This document shows positions 17,236 through 26,796 of a DNA stretch of 64,000 nucleotides, piece after piece. The notes beneath the pieces are model-generated. The model was not told the DNA's origin, did no database searches, and was given only the letters and a program-made list of their open reading frames with translations. Source of the stretch: Salegentibacter sp. Hel_I_6 (lineage in GTDB: Bacteria > Bacteroidota > Bacteroidia > Flavobacteriales > Flavobacteriaceae); NCBI RefSeq assembly GCF_000745315.1, contig NZ_JQNQ01000001.1:310001-374000 (forward strand). The letters are read 5' to 3'. Every line of letters begins with the position of its first letter. The stretch's first letter is position 1. A program made the translations under genes and the position numbers.

Positions 17236-19077
17236 TTAAAAATTAAGGTTTAGGTATATATTAAAATTTCTGCCGGGCATCCACCGGTCTTCTACACTTT
17301 GGTATGCTTCATCAAAAATATTATGCACTCGCGCGCCAACTTTATAGGTATTATTATTTCCAAAATCGTAGGCAATTCCAAGATTTGAAACTAAATAAGC
17401 ATCCATATTATAGCGGGAATTATTATCAGATCGGGTAAAAACTTCGCCATTATATAAGAGTTGATAATCCAGGCTTAAATCTTTATACGAATAGGTAAGC
17501 GCTCCAGTAGCTTTATGAAACGGCACATAGATAAGCTGGTAGCCGTTATTCATATTTTCTGAAACGGTATAGGCATAAGTATTTGATGCACTAATTTCAT
17601 GCCATTTAAATATTTCTTTTTGCCAGCTGGTAAGTATTTCTAAACCATAGGTTTCTACTTTTTCTTCATTCCTGGGGCGCCAAACGCCATTTTCTGAAGG
17701 TAACCAGCGTATCATATCATCTATTTGAATATAGTACCCGGTTAGGTTAAATTTAAAATCCCGATGATGAAAATGATTTCCTATTTCTACCTGGTTAGAA
17801 GTCTCAGGGCGTAAATCAAGATTTCCGGCCCCCGCCCAATAAAGATCATTGTAAGTAGGAATTCTAAAATTCCTGGAAGCATTTAACTTTAAACTATAGA
17901 AATCTGAAAAATCATAATTTGTCCCGGCTGAGAACAACAACGGACTCTTATAATTATCGGTAGCTTCTTTCCTTATTCCTAATTCATATTGAAATTTCTC
18001 AAACGGCCTATGTTTCATTAAAAGTGCAGTAGAAAAAATATTCCGAGTATTTTGCTCAATTCCAGAACCCGCACCATCGGTATAAGTATTGGTCAAAATA
18101 GAATTAAACTGTAGTGTATTTGATACTGAATATTTTAAATCGTATTTCCCAATAAAGGTTTGTGCTTCTCCAAAAGAATAATTTTCGGAAGCTATATTCT
18201 CGTAATATCGATAACTTTCATCCAAGTGCGCCAACCTGGCAACTGAAATAAAATCACCAAATTCACTCACCCATTCCAGTAAATTTCGAGTGTTAAAATC
18301 GCGGTATTTAGTCCGGTTTTCTGAAGGGCGAATCAGCGAAAAATGCCTTTCTCCATCAAAGATCTCGCTAAAAAATTTCAGCGTATTTTTTTCATTTAAA
18401 AGGTAAGCCACGCCAATATTTAGATTATTATTGTAAAATTCTCCGTTTTCATTAAACCGGCCTTCCACCGGCCATTCATAATCATTATCTGATGAATTTC
18501 GAGCCAGCGCAACACTTAAACTCCACTTTTTTCCTGAAGTTTTAATTTTATATTGCGCGTCCAGCGTATTAAAACTTCCGTATTGTAAGAAAAAATCCTG
18601 CTTTGTTTTTCCGCTAAAATCGAGATTGGTATTTAAGTGAATTGTACCACCAATCGCGCCGGTACCATATACAACGCTTCCACCCCCACCACGAACACTA
18701 ATATTGTCAAATCCGCCGGCGTTTAGCGTATTGAAATCGGTTTGACCGTTAAACTGGGAATTGATATTTATTCCATTCCACAAAACTGCAGTCTGTGAGG
18801 CCGTAGTTCCTCGAAAAGATGGCGAAGAAACCATCCCCAGGCCATTTTCTTTAAAATAGATATTCGTATTGAAATTTAAGGCTGAAGTAAGCAGCGCCCC
18901 ATTTTTCTTTAAAATTGAATCGTTAAGCACAGTCACCTGCTGTCCTGTAGAGAAATCTTTCAGCTTTACATCTGTCAAAAATACCTCGTCGAGCACGTTA
19001 ACCGTGTCGGTTTGAGCAATGGTAGGCACGCTCAAAAGCAAGCCAAAAATTAGGATATAAAAATGCGTTTTTTTCAT
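17236..19077 (-). CDS. btuB: TonB-dependent outer-membrane receptor, cobalamin (BtuB-like)
   Basis: 613 residues, close to E. coli BtuB length. Signal peptide (LLSVPTIAQ), then the plug domain (LKKNGALLTSALNFN, SVRGGGGSVVYGTGAIGGTI), then a ~22-strand barrel ending in aromatic NLNF. It has no CarboxypepD_reg extension. The cobalamin riboswitch directly upstream, at 19116-19392, makes vitamin B12 or a related corrinoid the likely substrate, taken up with TonB energy. Next gene: the BtuG-like propeller. The periplasmic relay is encoded divergently by btuF-btuC-btuD. Confidence 0.9.
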   Translation of the reverse strand: MKKTHFYILIFGLLLSVPTIAQTDTVNVLDEVFLTDVKLKDFSTGQQVTVLNDSILKKNGALLTSALNFNTNIYFKENGLGMVSSPSFRGTTASQTAVLWNGININSQFNGQTDFNTLNAGGFDNISVRGGGGSVVYGTGAIGGTIHLNTNLDFSGKTKQDFFLQYGSFNTLDAQYKIKTSGKKWSLSVALARNSSDNDYEWPVEGRFNENGEFYNNNLNIGVAYLLNEKNTLKFFSEIFDGERHFSLIRPSENRTKYRDFNTRNLLEWVSEFGDFISVARLAHLDESYRYYENIASENYSFGEAQTFIGKYDLKYSVSNTLQFNSILTNTYTDGAGSGIEQNTRNIFSTALLMKHRPFEKFQYELGIRKEATDNYKSPLLFSAGTNYDFSDFYSLKLNASRNFRIPTYNDLYWAGAGNLDLRPETSNQVEIGNHFHHRDFKFNLTGYYIQIDDMIRWLPSENGVWRPRNEEKVETYGLEILTSWQKEIFKWHEISASNTYAYTVSENMNNGYQLIYVPFHKATGALTYSYKDLSLDYQLLYNGEVFTRSDNNSRYNMDAYLVSNLGIAYDFGNNNTYKVGARVHNIFDEAYQSVEDRWMPGRNFNIYLNLNF

Positions 19078-19115
19078 CTGCCCCTGACTTTTATCCCGAA
19101 AGTCTAAGAATTTAT

Positions 19116-19392
19116 TGGTTATATTCTGGCAGGTCTCCTGGCTCGCGTCTTGTTGTTTACCTTCCCATGCCGATAGCTATAGGCACAGTGGTTTTTGAAG
19201 TGATAACAACAAGCATCCCAATCTAAAATTGGAACTTAGCTTACAGTTGCGGGAACAGCTCAGGCTTAATAAAGTTAGATGGTAGAGGTTTGAAATATGA
19301 AGTAAAAAAACTTCTAATTTCTAATCTCGTACTTATAACTTCTCCTGATTCCCTTTTAATCGGCGTGAAAAAACTCACATCCGAACCAAAAA
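19116..19392 (-). ncRNA. Cobalamin riboswitch
   Basis: On the minus strand the conserved landmarks appear in order. GGTTCGGATGTGAG is the 5' side, near 19386. AAAGGGAATCAGGAGAA follows around 19341-19357, then CTGTTCCCGCAACTGTAAGC at 19240-19259. The B12-box-type GCCAGGAGACCTGCCAG lies at 19126-19142, before a closing AACC. The aptamer ends about 40 bp before the btuB start, so the 3' arm can control btuB expression when adenosylcobalamin binds. No copy is seen on the plus strand towards btuF. Confidence 0.93.
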
Positions 19393-19422
19393 TTTCAATG
19401 CGAAATTAAACATTTATCTCAG

Positions 19423-19457
19423 TTGCAGCTATAAAATTCCAATTAATATTACTTTTG
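19423..19457 (+). promoter_or_regulatory. Candidate promoter for btuF
   Basis: TTG at 19423-19425 and TACTTTTG at 19450-19457 with a 24-bp spacer, one base longer than the usual range. It lies 134 bp before the btuF start. Confidence 0.35.
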
Positions 19458-19492
19458 AAATTTCCTTTAATAAATATTCTATATAAAAATGT

Positions 19493-19540
19493 TCGTCATT
19501 TTGAACTTGTTTCAGAGCTTGCCCCGCAGTTTATTCGGGT
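19493..19540. repeat. Degenerate intergenic repeat with TGAACTTGTTTCAG core
   Basis: CGTCATTTTGAACTTGTTTCAG followed by AGCTTGCC resembles, in reverse, GGCAAGCTCTGAAACCAG...TGACG at 49446-49475. It lies in the btuF leader. Non-coding. Confidence 0.5.
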
Positions 19541-19591
19541 GTTTAAAATTAGGATAAAGTCATATTAATTGAATTTCATTAAAACAAAAAG

Positions 19592-20746
19592 ATGAAAACA
19601 AAGATTATAAAAACCCTTAATTTTTTAGTTTTACTTCTAGTACTTAGCGCTTGCAAAAACGACAAAAAAGAACAAAATACCGTTTCTGTACAGCCCGAAA
19701 ATTCAGTTGAATTAAAACACGCTAATAATTTTACTATCAGGGAATTCAAAGATTTTTATATTCTGGAAATTGAGACGCCCTGGCCAGACGCCAAAGAAGG
19801 ATTTACTTATCTCCTGGCAAAAGAAAATGCTCAAATTCCTTCTGATTTAGAGTACGATCAAAAAGTACAAATTCCGGTAAAAAAGATGGTGGTGACCTCT
19901 ACTACCCATATTCCTGCCTTGGAAGCTTTAAAAGAAGAAAACAGTTTAATAGGCTTTCCCGGACTCGATTATATTTCTTCGGAAAAAACCAGGAAATTGA
20001 TCAATTCAGGAGAAATTAAAGAATTAGGAAAAAATGAAAATATCAATACCGAAGTTCTTATCGACCTTGAACCAGATATAGTGATTGGTTTTGCAATAGA
20101 CGGAAACAATAAAACCTTTGAAACCATCCAAAAAACCGGAATTCCCGTGATGTACAACGGCGACTGGACAGAGAAAACTCCATTAGGAAAAGCGGAATGG
20201 ATCAAATTCTTCGGTGCGTTTTATGACAAATTGGAGGAAGCCGAAAACATTTTTAATCAAATAGAAACCGATTATACTGAAGCGAAAGAATTAGCCAAAT
20301 CGGCTAAAGAAACACCGAAAGTCTTAAGCGGTGCGATGTATAAAGATCAATGGTATTTACCTTATGGCAATTCCTGGCAGGCACAATTTATAAGAGACGC
20401 GAATGCGAACTATATCTATGCAGATACAGAAGGAAACGGCAGTATGGCGCTATCTTTTGAAAATGTGCTGGATAAAGCTCAGGATGCCGATTTTTGGATA
20501 AGTGCTGGACAATACACTACTTACTCCCAACTTTTGGAAGAATCTGCGCATTACCAGCAATTTGAAGCAGTGGAGAACAAAAAAGTTTATAGTGTAAGTC
20601 TCACAAAAGGCGAAACCGGCGGTGTACTTTATTTTGAGCTTGGTCCACAGCGCCCAGATTTAGTACTTAAAGACCTTGTTTCTATTTTTCACCCCAACTT
20701 GCTTCCTGAATATGAAAACAGGTTTTTTAAGGCTTTAGAGGAATAA
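19592..20746 (+). CDS. btuF: Cobalamin ABC transporter substrate-binding lipoprotein (BtuF-like)
   Basis: 384 residues; lipoprotein signal with Cys21 (LVLSAC), so membrane-anchored on the periplasmic side. The fold is the helical-backbone binding protein of the iron-siderophore/B12 class: VTSTTHIPALEALKEENSLI, then VLIDLEPDIVIGFAI (lobe 1), then lobe 2 with AQDADFWISAGQYTTY. It is followed by the permease and ATPase genes and faces btuB across the riboswitch region. Siderophore binding cannot be excluded from the protein alone; context favours corrinoid. Confidence 0.85.
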   Translation: MKTKIIKTLNFLVLLLVLSACKNDKKEQNTVSVQPENSVELKHANNFTIREFKDFYILEIETPWPDAKEGFTYLLAKENAQIPSDLEYDQKVQIPVKKMVVTSTTHIPALEALKEENSLIGFPGLDYISSEKTRKLINSGEIKELGKNENINTEVLIDLEPDIVIGFAIDGNNKTFETIQKTGIPVMYNGDWTEKTPLGKAEWIKFFGAFYDKLEEAENIFNQIETDYTEAKELAKSAKETPKVLSGAMYKDQWYLPYGNSWQAQFIRDANANYIYADTEGNGSMALSFENVLDKAQDADFWISAGQYTTYSQLLEESAHYQQFEAVENKKVYSVSLTKGETGGVLYFELGPQRPDLVLKDLVSIFHPNLLPEYENRFFKALEE

Positions 20747-20763
20747 TGTATGTTTGGTGTTCG

Positions 20764-20802
20764 CGTCATTGCGAGAACTGCGATAGCGGGACGTGACAAT
20801 CT
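20764..20802. repeat. Degenerate CGTCATTGCGAG repeat between btuF and btuC
   Basis: CGTCATTGCGAGAACTGCGATAGCG plus ACGTGACAATCT is clearly related to the elements at 49215-49251 and 49348-49384. It sits inside the 217-bp btuF-btuC gap and may weaken or decouple expression of the permease. Confidence 0.6.
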
Positions 20803-20963
20803 GTTGTGAGGTTTCAGTTGAATTTAGGATTAGGGTTAAAGATTTAAAAAAATATAAAACCTTATTATCTTAATGGAGATCAACTAAAATTCCATTATCG
20901 TTCTTCTTTAATTTTATCTCCTCATTTTATTTCAGATATTTACACAGAAATAAATCACCGGCC

Positions 20964-21995
20964 TTGCTGCAATCCCGAAAATATTTTATAATCCTTCTAC
21001 TCCTATTTCTGGGAGTGATCTTTCTTGGCTTTTTAAATATTAGTTTAGGGTCTGTCAGCATTCCATTTAAAGATGTTGTTGCTTCCATCTTCAACCTGGA
21101 AGTTTCCAAAGAGACCTGGCGTTATATCATTGTAGAATATCGTTTGCCAAAAGCAATCACCGCAATAATAACCGGATCAGGTCTTGCCATTAGCGGACTC
21201 CTAATGCAAACTTTATTTCGCAATCCGCTGGCTGGGCCTTATGTTTTGGGTTTGAGTAGCGGTGCCAGTTTGGGCGTAGCTATTGTAATTATGGGAGCTT
21301 CGGTTTTTGGTGGCGGTTTTGCTGGAATGCTATTATCAAAATGGAGTTTGGTGATCGCTTCCAGTTTGGGGAGTTTATTGGTTCTCATTGCCGTAATGCT
21401 GGCATCACTAAGGCTTAGGGATACTATGGCAATTCTTATTATTGGTTTAATGTTCGCGAGTTTAACTGCTGCGGTAGTGAGCGTACTCTCATATTTTAGT
21501 CCGGCGGCGCAACTTCAGCAATACGTATTTTGGTCTTTTGGAAGCCTTGGAGACCTGGCCTGGAACGAAGTGGGGATTCTTTCAATGTTCTGGTTAGTTG
21601 GAATTATATTGGCAATTTCCTGTATAAAAAACCTAAACACCTTACTTCTAGGCGAACAATATGCAAAAAGTCTTGGCGTAAGTATTCAGAAAAACAGGAT
21701 TATTATAATAATAGCCACAAGTTTACTGGCCGGCAGTATAACTGCTTTTGCAGGGCCAATAGCCTTTATTGGTTTAGCGGTTCCGCATTTAATTAGGCAG
21801 GTAATTCCCGTTAACAACCATAGTATTCTGGTGCCTGCTGTTATTTTAGGCGGTGCTGCATTGATGCTTATTTGCGATATTGCGGCACAAATACCCGGGC
21901 AGGAATACACTTTACCCATAAATGCCATAACTTCGTTAATTGGTGCACCCGTAGTCATTTGGCTTTTGGTGCGTAAACGTAAATTTTTATTCTGA
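20964..21995 (+). CDS. btuC: Cobalamin ABC transporter permease (FecCD/BtuC family)
   Basis: 343 residues with about ten membrane helices. Family motifs: YRLPKAITAIITGSGLAISG, LMQTLFRNPLAGPYVLGLSSGAS and AGPIAFIGLAVPHLIR, the last being the coupling segment that contacts the ATPase. The reading frame has no ATG near its beginning; TTG at 20964 is the first usable start, as the frame is closed at 20871. It pairs as a dimer with BtuD in the inner membrane. The TGA is three bases before the ATPase start. Confidence 0.93.
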   Translation: MLQSRKYFIILLLLFLGVIFLGFLNISLGSVSIPFKDVVASIFNLEVSKETWRYIIVEYRLPKAITAIITGSGLAISGLLMQTLFRNPLAGPYVLGLSSGASLGVAIVIMGASVFGGGFAGMLLSKWSLVIASSLGSLLVLIAVMLASLRLRDTMAILIIGLMFASLTAAVVSVLSYFSPAAQLQQYVFWSFGSLGDLAWNEVGILSMFWLVGIILAISCIKNLNTLLLGEQYAKSLGVSIQKNRIIIIIATSLLAGSITAFAGPIAFIGLAVPHLIRQVIPVNNHSILVPAVILGGAALMLICDIAAQIPGQEYTLPINAITSLIGAPVVIWLLVRKRKFLF

Positions 21996-21997
21996 AG

Positions 21998-22792
21998 TTG
22001 AGCTCAAACGAACCACATAGCATCCTGAAAACCGAAAATCTAGATATTGGTTACAGCACTAAAACCGAAAAAATTCTTATTGCTAAAACCATTAATATTG
22101 AAGTAAAAGAGGGCGAACTGGTTGCTGTAATTGGCGTAAACGGAGTTGGAAAATCTACATTTTTAAGAACCCTAAGCGGAGTTCAGGACGCACTAAATGG
22201 AAAAGTTTTAGTGAAAAATGAGCAAATTCAGCAGATAGATTCTTTAGAACTCGCTTCATTAATTAGCCTTGTTTTAACAGAACAACCTATTTCTAAAAAT
22301 TTAAGTGTATTTGAACTCGTTGCCCTTGGCCGCCAACCTTATACCAATTGGATTGGCCGCCTAAGTAAAAACGATTTAAGACAGATCAAAAAATCACTGC
22401 AAAATGTAGGTATTGAAGAACTTCAAAATAAAAAATGTTACGAATTAAGCGATGGGCAATTACAAAAAGTATTAATTGCACGAGCAATTGCGCAGAATAC
22501 GCCGCTGGTTATCTTAGATGAACCCACTACTCACCTGGATTTGTATCACAAGGCTTATGTTCTAAAATTGCTTAAAAAACTTACCCGAAAAACCAATAAA
22601 GCCATTGTTTTTGCATCGCATGAGATCAACCTTGCCATTCAGCTTTGCGATAAGATTATTTTAATGCAGAATCAGAAAGTAACAACGGGCTCTCCCAATG
22701 AACTTTTGAAATCAGGTGCATTTTCTACTGTTTTTCCTGAAGGTTTAATAGTTTTTGATAAAGCTTCAGCTTCATTTAAGATTAATCCTTAG
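21998..22792 (+). CDS. btuD: Cobalamin ABC transporter ATP-binding protein (FecE/BtuD family)
   Basis: 264 residues. Walker A is GVNGVGKST. The position of the LSGGQ signature reads LSDGQLQK, a common variant. Walker B is LVILDEPTTHLDL, and the switch His is in FASHEINLA. The start is TTG at 21998, two bases after the btuC stop, implying translational coupling. It powers import of the corrinoid delivered by BtuF. The gene ends 4 bp inside the convergent 22789-26796 gene, leaving no room for a normal terminator. Confidence 0.93.
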   Translation: MSSNEPHSILKTENLDIGYSTKTEKILIAKTINIEVKEGELVAVIGVNGVGKSTFLRTLSGVQDALNGKVLVKNEQIQQIDSLELASLISLVLTEQPISKNLSVFELVALGRQPYTNWIGRLSKNDLRQIKKSLQNVGIEELQNKKCYELSDGQLQKVLIARAIAQNTPLVILDEPTTHLDLYHKAYVLKLLKKLTRKTNKAIVFASHEINLAIQLCDKIILMQNQKVTTGSPNELLKSGAFSTVFPEGLIVFDKASASFKINP

Positions 22793-25700
22793 TTATTTCC
22801 ATCCAGAAAATATTTCAGCCCAAAACTAAAACTATTGGAATAGAAATTTTTAAGGGTAAAGAATTCTACCTGGGTATTAAAATGTAAGTATTTTGAGATA
22901 GGCCACAGCATATTTCCGCGATAGCGCTGAAATTCATCTGAAAAAGTATCTAAAAAATATCCTGCATCCAGGTTAAGCTTCCAAAGGTTCTTTTCATTTT
23001 CATATTGATAAGCAACACCTAAACCACCGTAAAATCTTTCATCTAAAGTCCAGTAAGGAAATCCATTGGGCCGGTTAGAATTACCCAGCAGCCCGGAGAA
23101 TTCGGTATAAGGCATAAATTTAGCTCTTCTATTCAGCTTAAAATCCATCGCCAAACTTGTAAGCGCCTGGATATCCATCACATCTTCGTCATTATAATGA
23201 TTACCTTCTACATAAAGAACCGCCTGGAATTTCTCTTTAAATTGAAGTTCTTCGTAAACATTTAATTGCGTTTGGTATATATCAAGAACATATGCTGGAC
23301 CGGTTAAAGCTGGTTTTCTAAAAAACTGAAAGGAACTATACAGACTATCTTTAGCAATAGATGCCGATGCTTCTAAATGAAGATATGCTTTTCCAGCTTC
23401 GTTGAACTCGAGACGGGATCCAAAGCCAAAATTAAATTTCTCTATTCTTTCCCTGGTTTTAAATCTATAAACCAGGCCATATAACTGCATATCTTCATTA
23501 TTCTCTAAATCCTCCCCCTGGAATGGAATAGGATACGCGTTATAACGGCTTAGCCCAAATTGATGCTGATTGTATTTCTTATCTCTAGTGCCATATACTG
23601 CTTCTAAACCAAAAGAGGTAGGATCAAACCTGTCGCTAATAATATTACTCCCAATTTGCACAAAATCTCCCTCAGTTATTCTTAGGTTCTGCTTGATTAT
23701 AGAAGCAACTTCAGGATAAAAAAGTGAAGGATACTCGTTTAAAAGTAGCCTTTTTTGTTCGTTACCAAGATAAATAACGCTGTTATTCAACTGCCTTTGT
23801 AAACGATCTTTATTACTTGAGTCTGACAATTTTGAAGCAAATTCCCAGGCTTTAATCATTTCGCTACGGCCCAAATAATATTCTGCCATAAAAACCTGAA
23901 TAGCTTCTTTTTCTTTAGGGTTATTTTTTTCAGAATACCCTGCATACAATCGCTCTACTTCAACAAAATTTTCTAATGCATAGAACCATTGCATGCGTTC
24001 TACAAGTGGAAAATCTGGACTACAGGAAGACCATTCCAATGCCTTTCTATAACTTCCCTGCCCGCCATAAGCATAGGCGATAGTAGGCGCCAAATGTTTA
24101 AATTCTTCTCTACAGGGCTCGATTTCCAATAATTTCTGAGCCGCTTTTTTATCATTATCAGCAAGCAGATATTCTATATAAAGCGGAAAATTCTTTTCCT
24201 TTAAAAATGCATATTCTCCAGTTTGTACCCGCCAATCATCTACAATGTCTTCAGTAATTTCTTCAGCGCATTTAGACCATAAAATAGCTTGCTCAAAATC
24301 TTTAGCATCGGCAAAAACCCAGGAAATAGTAGAAGCCGCAAGCCTGTAATCTTCCCGGCAGGGTTCTATATCTTTTACTAAATTGAAAGCCGCATCTGGA
24401 TGTTTTTCATTGAGTAATAAAAAATAGCTAAAACGCTCCTCGTCCAGTTTGGTCTCCTCTATTAAATTCAATAATTCCTCTTTGCTTAGCTGAATTCCGG
24501 TATTATTTCCAAAGTAGCCAATAAAATTTTTCCTAAGTTGTATGTTTTCCGGCTGCAATTCTATTTGTCTAAGCATCCATCGCTTCCTGGTTTCCAAATC
24601 TGGATAATCGCTTTGGGAGGTGAATTCTAAAGAAAGATGCACGTAGACCGAATTCTTATTTTCATTATATTTTTTTTCAAGTAAAGGCCAGATTTGATTT
24701 TGCCGGTTTTTCCAACCTAAATACTGAAATAATTTCAACCAATCTTCACGCTCAAATTTATTGTTTTGAGTAATTTTAGATTTTAATTCATTTATTTCTT
24801 CATCAATATCTTCAAGATCTTCTGCCGGTTTGACCAACAAATAAGAGTCATAATTCTCTAATATTGAACTGCCAACATTTTTACTGAAATTTTCTTTGTA
24901 TCGGGGCAGGCTAAGTTGTCTTTTTCGCGCTTTAATATTAATTAAAAAACCATCTAAATATGGAGTTTTAGTAAAGTCTAAATTATTATCCTTAAAATAT
25001 TCTTCAATATCATCAATATGGTTTTCTGAAATATATGCAAACCAGTAATTCTCAGCATCATTTAATTTTTTGGTTTTAGCAGTAACTATAATATTATTTT
25101 CAGTTTCAGAAAAATTATATGAAATATCCCTCCAGTTCCTGGTGATTTTAGCTGCTTCACTAACTTTTAAAAACCGGATAAATGGAAAGGTAGTTTTTAC
25201 TTTTTTAAGATATTTATCAAACCTTGGCAATAATCCTGGAGAACCATCTGGAGAAATTTTCCAACCGTAATTATTCTCATTCCTTAAATTATAATTGCCT
25301 GCGCTTAAAAGTGGTTCTTCCCCCGGAATTTGGTAAATATCATCGGGGTGTACAAAATGTGACCATATCCCGGTATAGAGATAAATGGACTGTTGATTAA
25401 ACTCCCTTGTAGGCGTCATTGCAAAACCACTGGTAATTCTCGGGTAATTAAAAAAGTGATAATTATGTGGTTCAGGATCATATTCCCTGTCTCCTCCTTC
25501 TTCAAAATCACCAAGGTAGATACTGGCATTATATACAATATTAGGAATGTTTTCCTGCAGGGCCACAAAACCTGTACTATCTATTATATTAGATGGAGGC
25601 ACGTAAGAAACCGGCAAATCACCATAATTTTTAGCAGCCCAACGCTTTTTAACGGCCTCCAGGCTTAATCCCATGTATTGTTTATTAGGCCACTCTTCCA

Positions 25701-26796
25701 GGGTGAGTGAAGCGTGATTATATCCATGCAGTGCAATTTCGTGATTAGAGTTTTTAAAACTCTTCATAAGTTGGTCTGCCGCATTACTTTCATTAGAACC
25801 TTGTAAAATAGATTGCTCCCACTCACTAAAGTTAAAAGGTGGCGTAGTGTGGTTTGCATAATCAAAACAAACATATGCAGAATATTGGATGTTGTACTTC
25901 TCGGCCAGTTCTCGCATATCATTCCACCAAACATCAGTATAAAATCGGGCCTGACTTAAATCTAATTCTGAAGCCACGGGTTCTAACTTCAAATTATAGA
26001 GTGGAGCCGGAAAATCGTCTAACATAATACTGGAAGCATTTGCTATGGGATAAGGTACACTTTCTAAACCTTGCAGAATAGCAGAAAAGAATAAACCACG
26101 CTCCTGCTTTTGTGAGTATTGTTCGGTATTAAACGTAATTACAGAACCATTTCCTAAATTATTCTTTATAATTAATGGATAATCTTCTTCAGAAATTGAA
26201 GTTGCTAAAACTTCAATTTCATCTTTAAAATTTGCCGTTGCCAATCCATAATGTTTGGTTTTGTTTTTATAAGGTTTTCCTTTTAAGGCCGGTAAAAAAT
26301 TTGTTTTAAACTTAAAGCCCTGGGCTATAGTATCTATTTCATAATTGGCATCTTCTTTTACTCCTGCAAAAAATCCAAAATTCTTATTGGTGCCAACCGT
26401 AGGTATAAATATATGCCCTCCACTGGCAACGAAATTTAGGAGGAAATGCATTGAGGATTTATTTAAAGGAGCCATATCGTAAACTACTATTACTTTTACA
26501 GAAGTAGATATTTTTTGATTAGCGTTAAAATCATTTAAATTAATGGCCCCAAAGGGAATTTTAGCATAGTTAAGTGCCTTCTTTATATGATTTTTATTCC
26601 CGGATATCATTTCATTTCCTGGTTCAGTAATATAAAGAACCCAGGGCTCTTTGCTGTTTTCATCATATATTACCTTTGGGTTATTTTCTAATGCCTGTTG
26701 TTCCTTCTCATCCTTCTCACAAGCCAGTATTGTGAAAAAACATAAGGCCAGATAGCAAGCTTTTATAAGTTTTTCTGGTAATTTTATTTTCATCAA
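22789..26796 (-). CDS. DUF2194/PelA-type deacetylase - TPR - outer-membrane barrel fusion lipoprotein
   Basis: 1335 residues. Lipoprotein signal (Cys26, FTILAC). Residues ~50-245 form a flavodoxin/GATase-like domain (WVLYITEPG, GGHIFIPTVG). Residues ~250-560 form a polysaccharide-deacetylase-like DUF2194 domain with paired Asp260/Asp261 (SIMLDDFPAP) and HGYNH (His357, His361), typical metal ligands. Residues ~650-1000 are TPR-like helical repeats. Residues ~1050-1335 alternate aromatic and polar strands as in a beta-barrel, ending SFGLKYFLDGNN. In Pseudomonas these functions are split between PelA (deacetylase) and PelB (TPR plus porin). Last gene of the Pel-like operon; its start overlaps the preceding stop (ATGA). 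Confidence 0.8.
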   Translation of the reverse strand: MMKIKLPEKLIKACYLALCFFTILACEKDEKEQQALENNPKVIYDENSKEPWVLYITEPGNEMISGNKNHIKKALNYAKIPFGAINLNDFNANQKISTSVKVIVVYDMAPLNKSSMHFLLNFVASGGHIFIPTVGTNKNFGFFAGVKEDANYEIDTIAQGFKFKTNFLPALKGKPYKNKTKHYGLATANFKDEIEVLATSISEEDYPLIIKNNLGNGSVITFNTEQYSQKQERGLFFSAILQGLESVPYPIANASSIMLDDFPAPLYNLKLEPVASELDLSQARFYTDVWWNDMRELAEKYNIQYSAYVCFDYANHTTPPFNFSEWEQSILQGSNESNAADQLMKSFKNSNHEIALHGYNHASLTLEEWPNKQYMGLSLEAVKKRWAAKNYGDLPVSYVPPSNIIDSTGFVALQENIPNIVYNASIYLGDFEEGGDREYDPEPHNYHFFNYPRITSGFAMTPTREFNQQSIYLYTGIWSHFVHPDDIYQIPGEEPLLSAGNYNLRNENNYGWKISPDGSPGLLPRFDKYLKKVKTTFPFIRFLKVSEAAKITRNWRDISYNFSETENNIIVTAKTKKLNDAENYWFAYISENHIDDIEEYFKDNNLDFTKTPYLDGFLINIKARKRQLSLPRYKENFSKNVGSSILENYDSYLLVKPAEDLEDIDEEINELKSKITQNNKFEREDWLKLFQYLGWKNRQNQIWPLLEKKYNENKNSVYVHLSLEFTSQSDYPDLETRKRWMLRQIELQPENIQLRKNFIGYFGNNTGIQLSKEELLNLIEETKLDEERFSYFLLLNEKHPDAAFNLVKDIEPCREDYRLAASTISWVFADAKDFEQAILWSKCAEEITEDIVDDWRVQTGEYAFLKEKNFPLYIEYLLADNDKKAAQKLLEIEPCREEFKHLAPTIAYAYGGQGSYRKALEWSSCSPDFPLVERMQWFYALENFVEVERLYAGYSEKNNPKEKEAIQVFMAEYYLGRSEMIKAWEFASKLSDSSNKDRLQRQLNNSVIYLGNEQKRLLLNEYPSLFYPEVASIIKQNLRITEGDFVQIGSNIISDRFDPTSFGLEAVYGTRDKKYNQHQFGLSRYNAYPIPFQGEDLENNEDMQLYGLVYRFKTRERIEKFNFGFGSRLEFNEAGKAYLHLEASASIAKDSLYSSFQFFRKPALTGPAYVLDIYQTQLNVYEELQFKEKFQAVLYVEGNHYNDEDVMDIQALTSLAMDFKLNRRAKFMPYTEFSGLLGNSNRPNGFPYWTLDERFYGGLGVAYQYENEKNLWKLNLDAGYFLDTFSDEFQRYRGNMLWPISKYLHFNTQVEFFTLKNFYSNSFSFGLKYFLDGNN

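Noticed and set aside
19393..19591. A second cobalamin aptamer on the plus strand before btuF
   Set aside because: The conserved CCCGCAACTGTAA and GCCAGGAGACCTGCC segments occur only in the minus-strand orientation.
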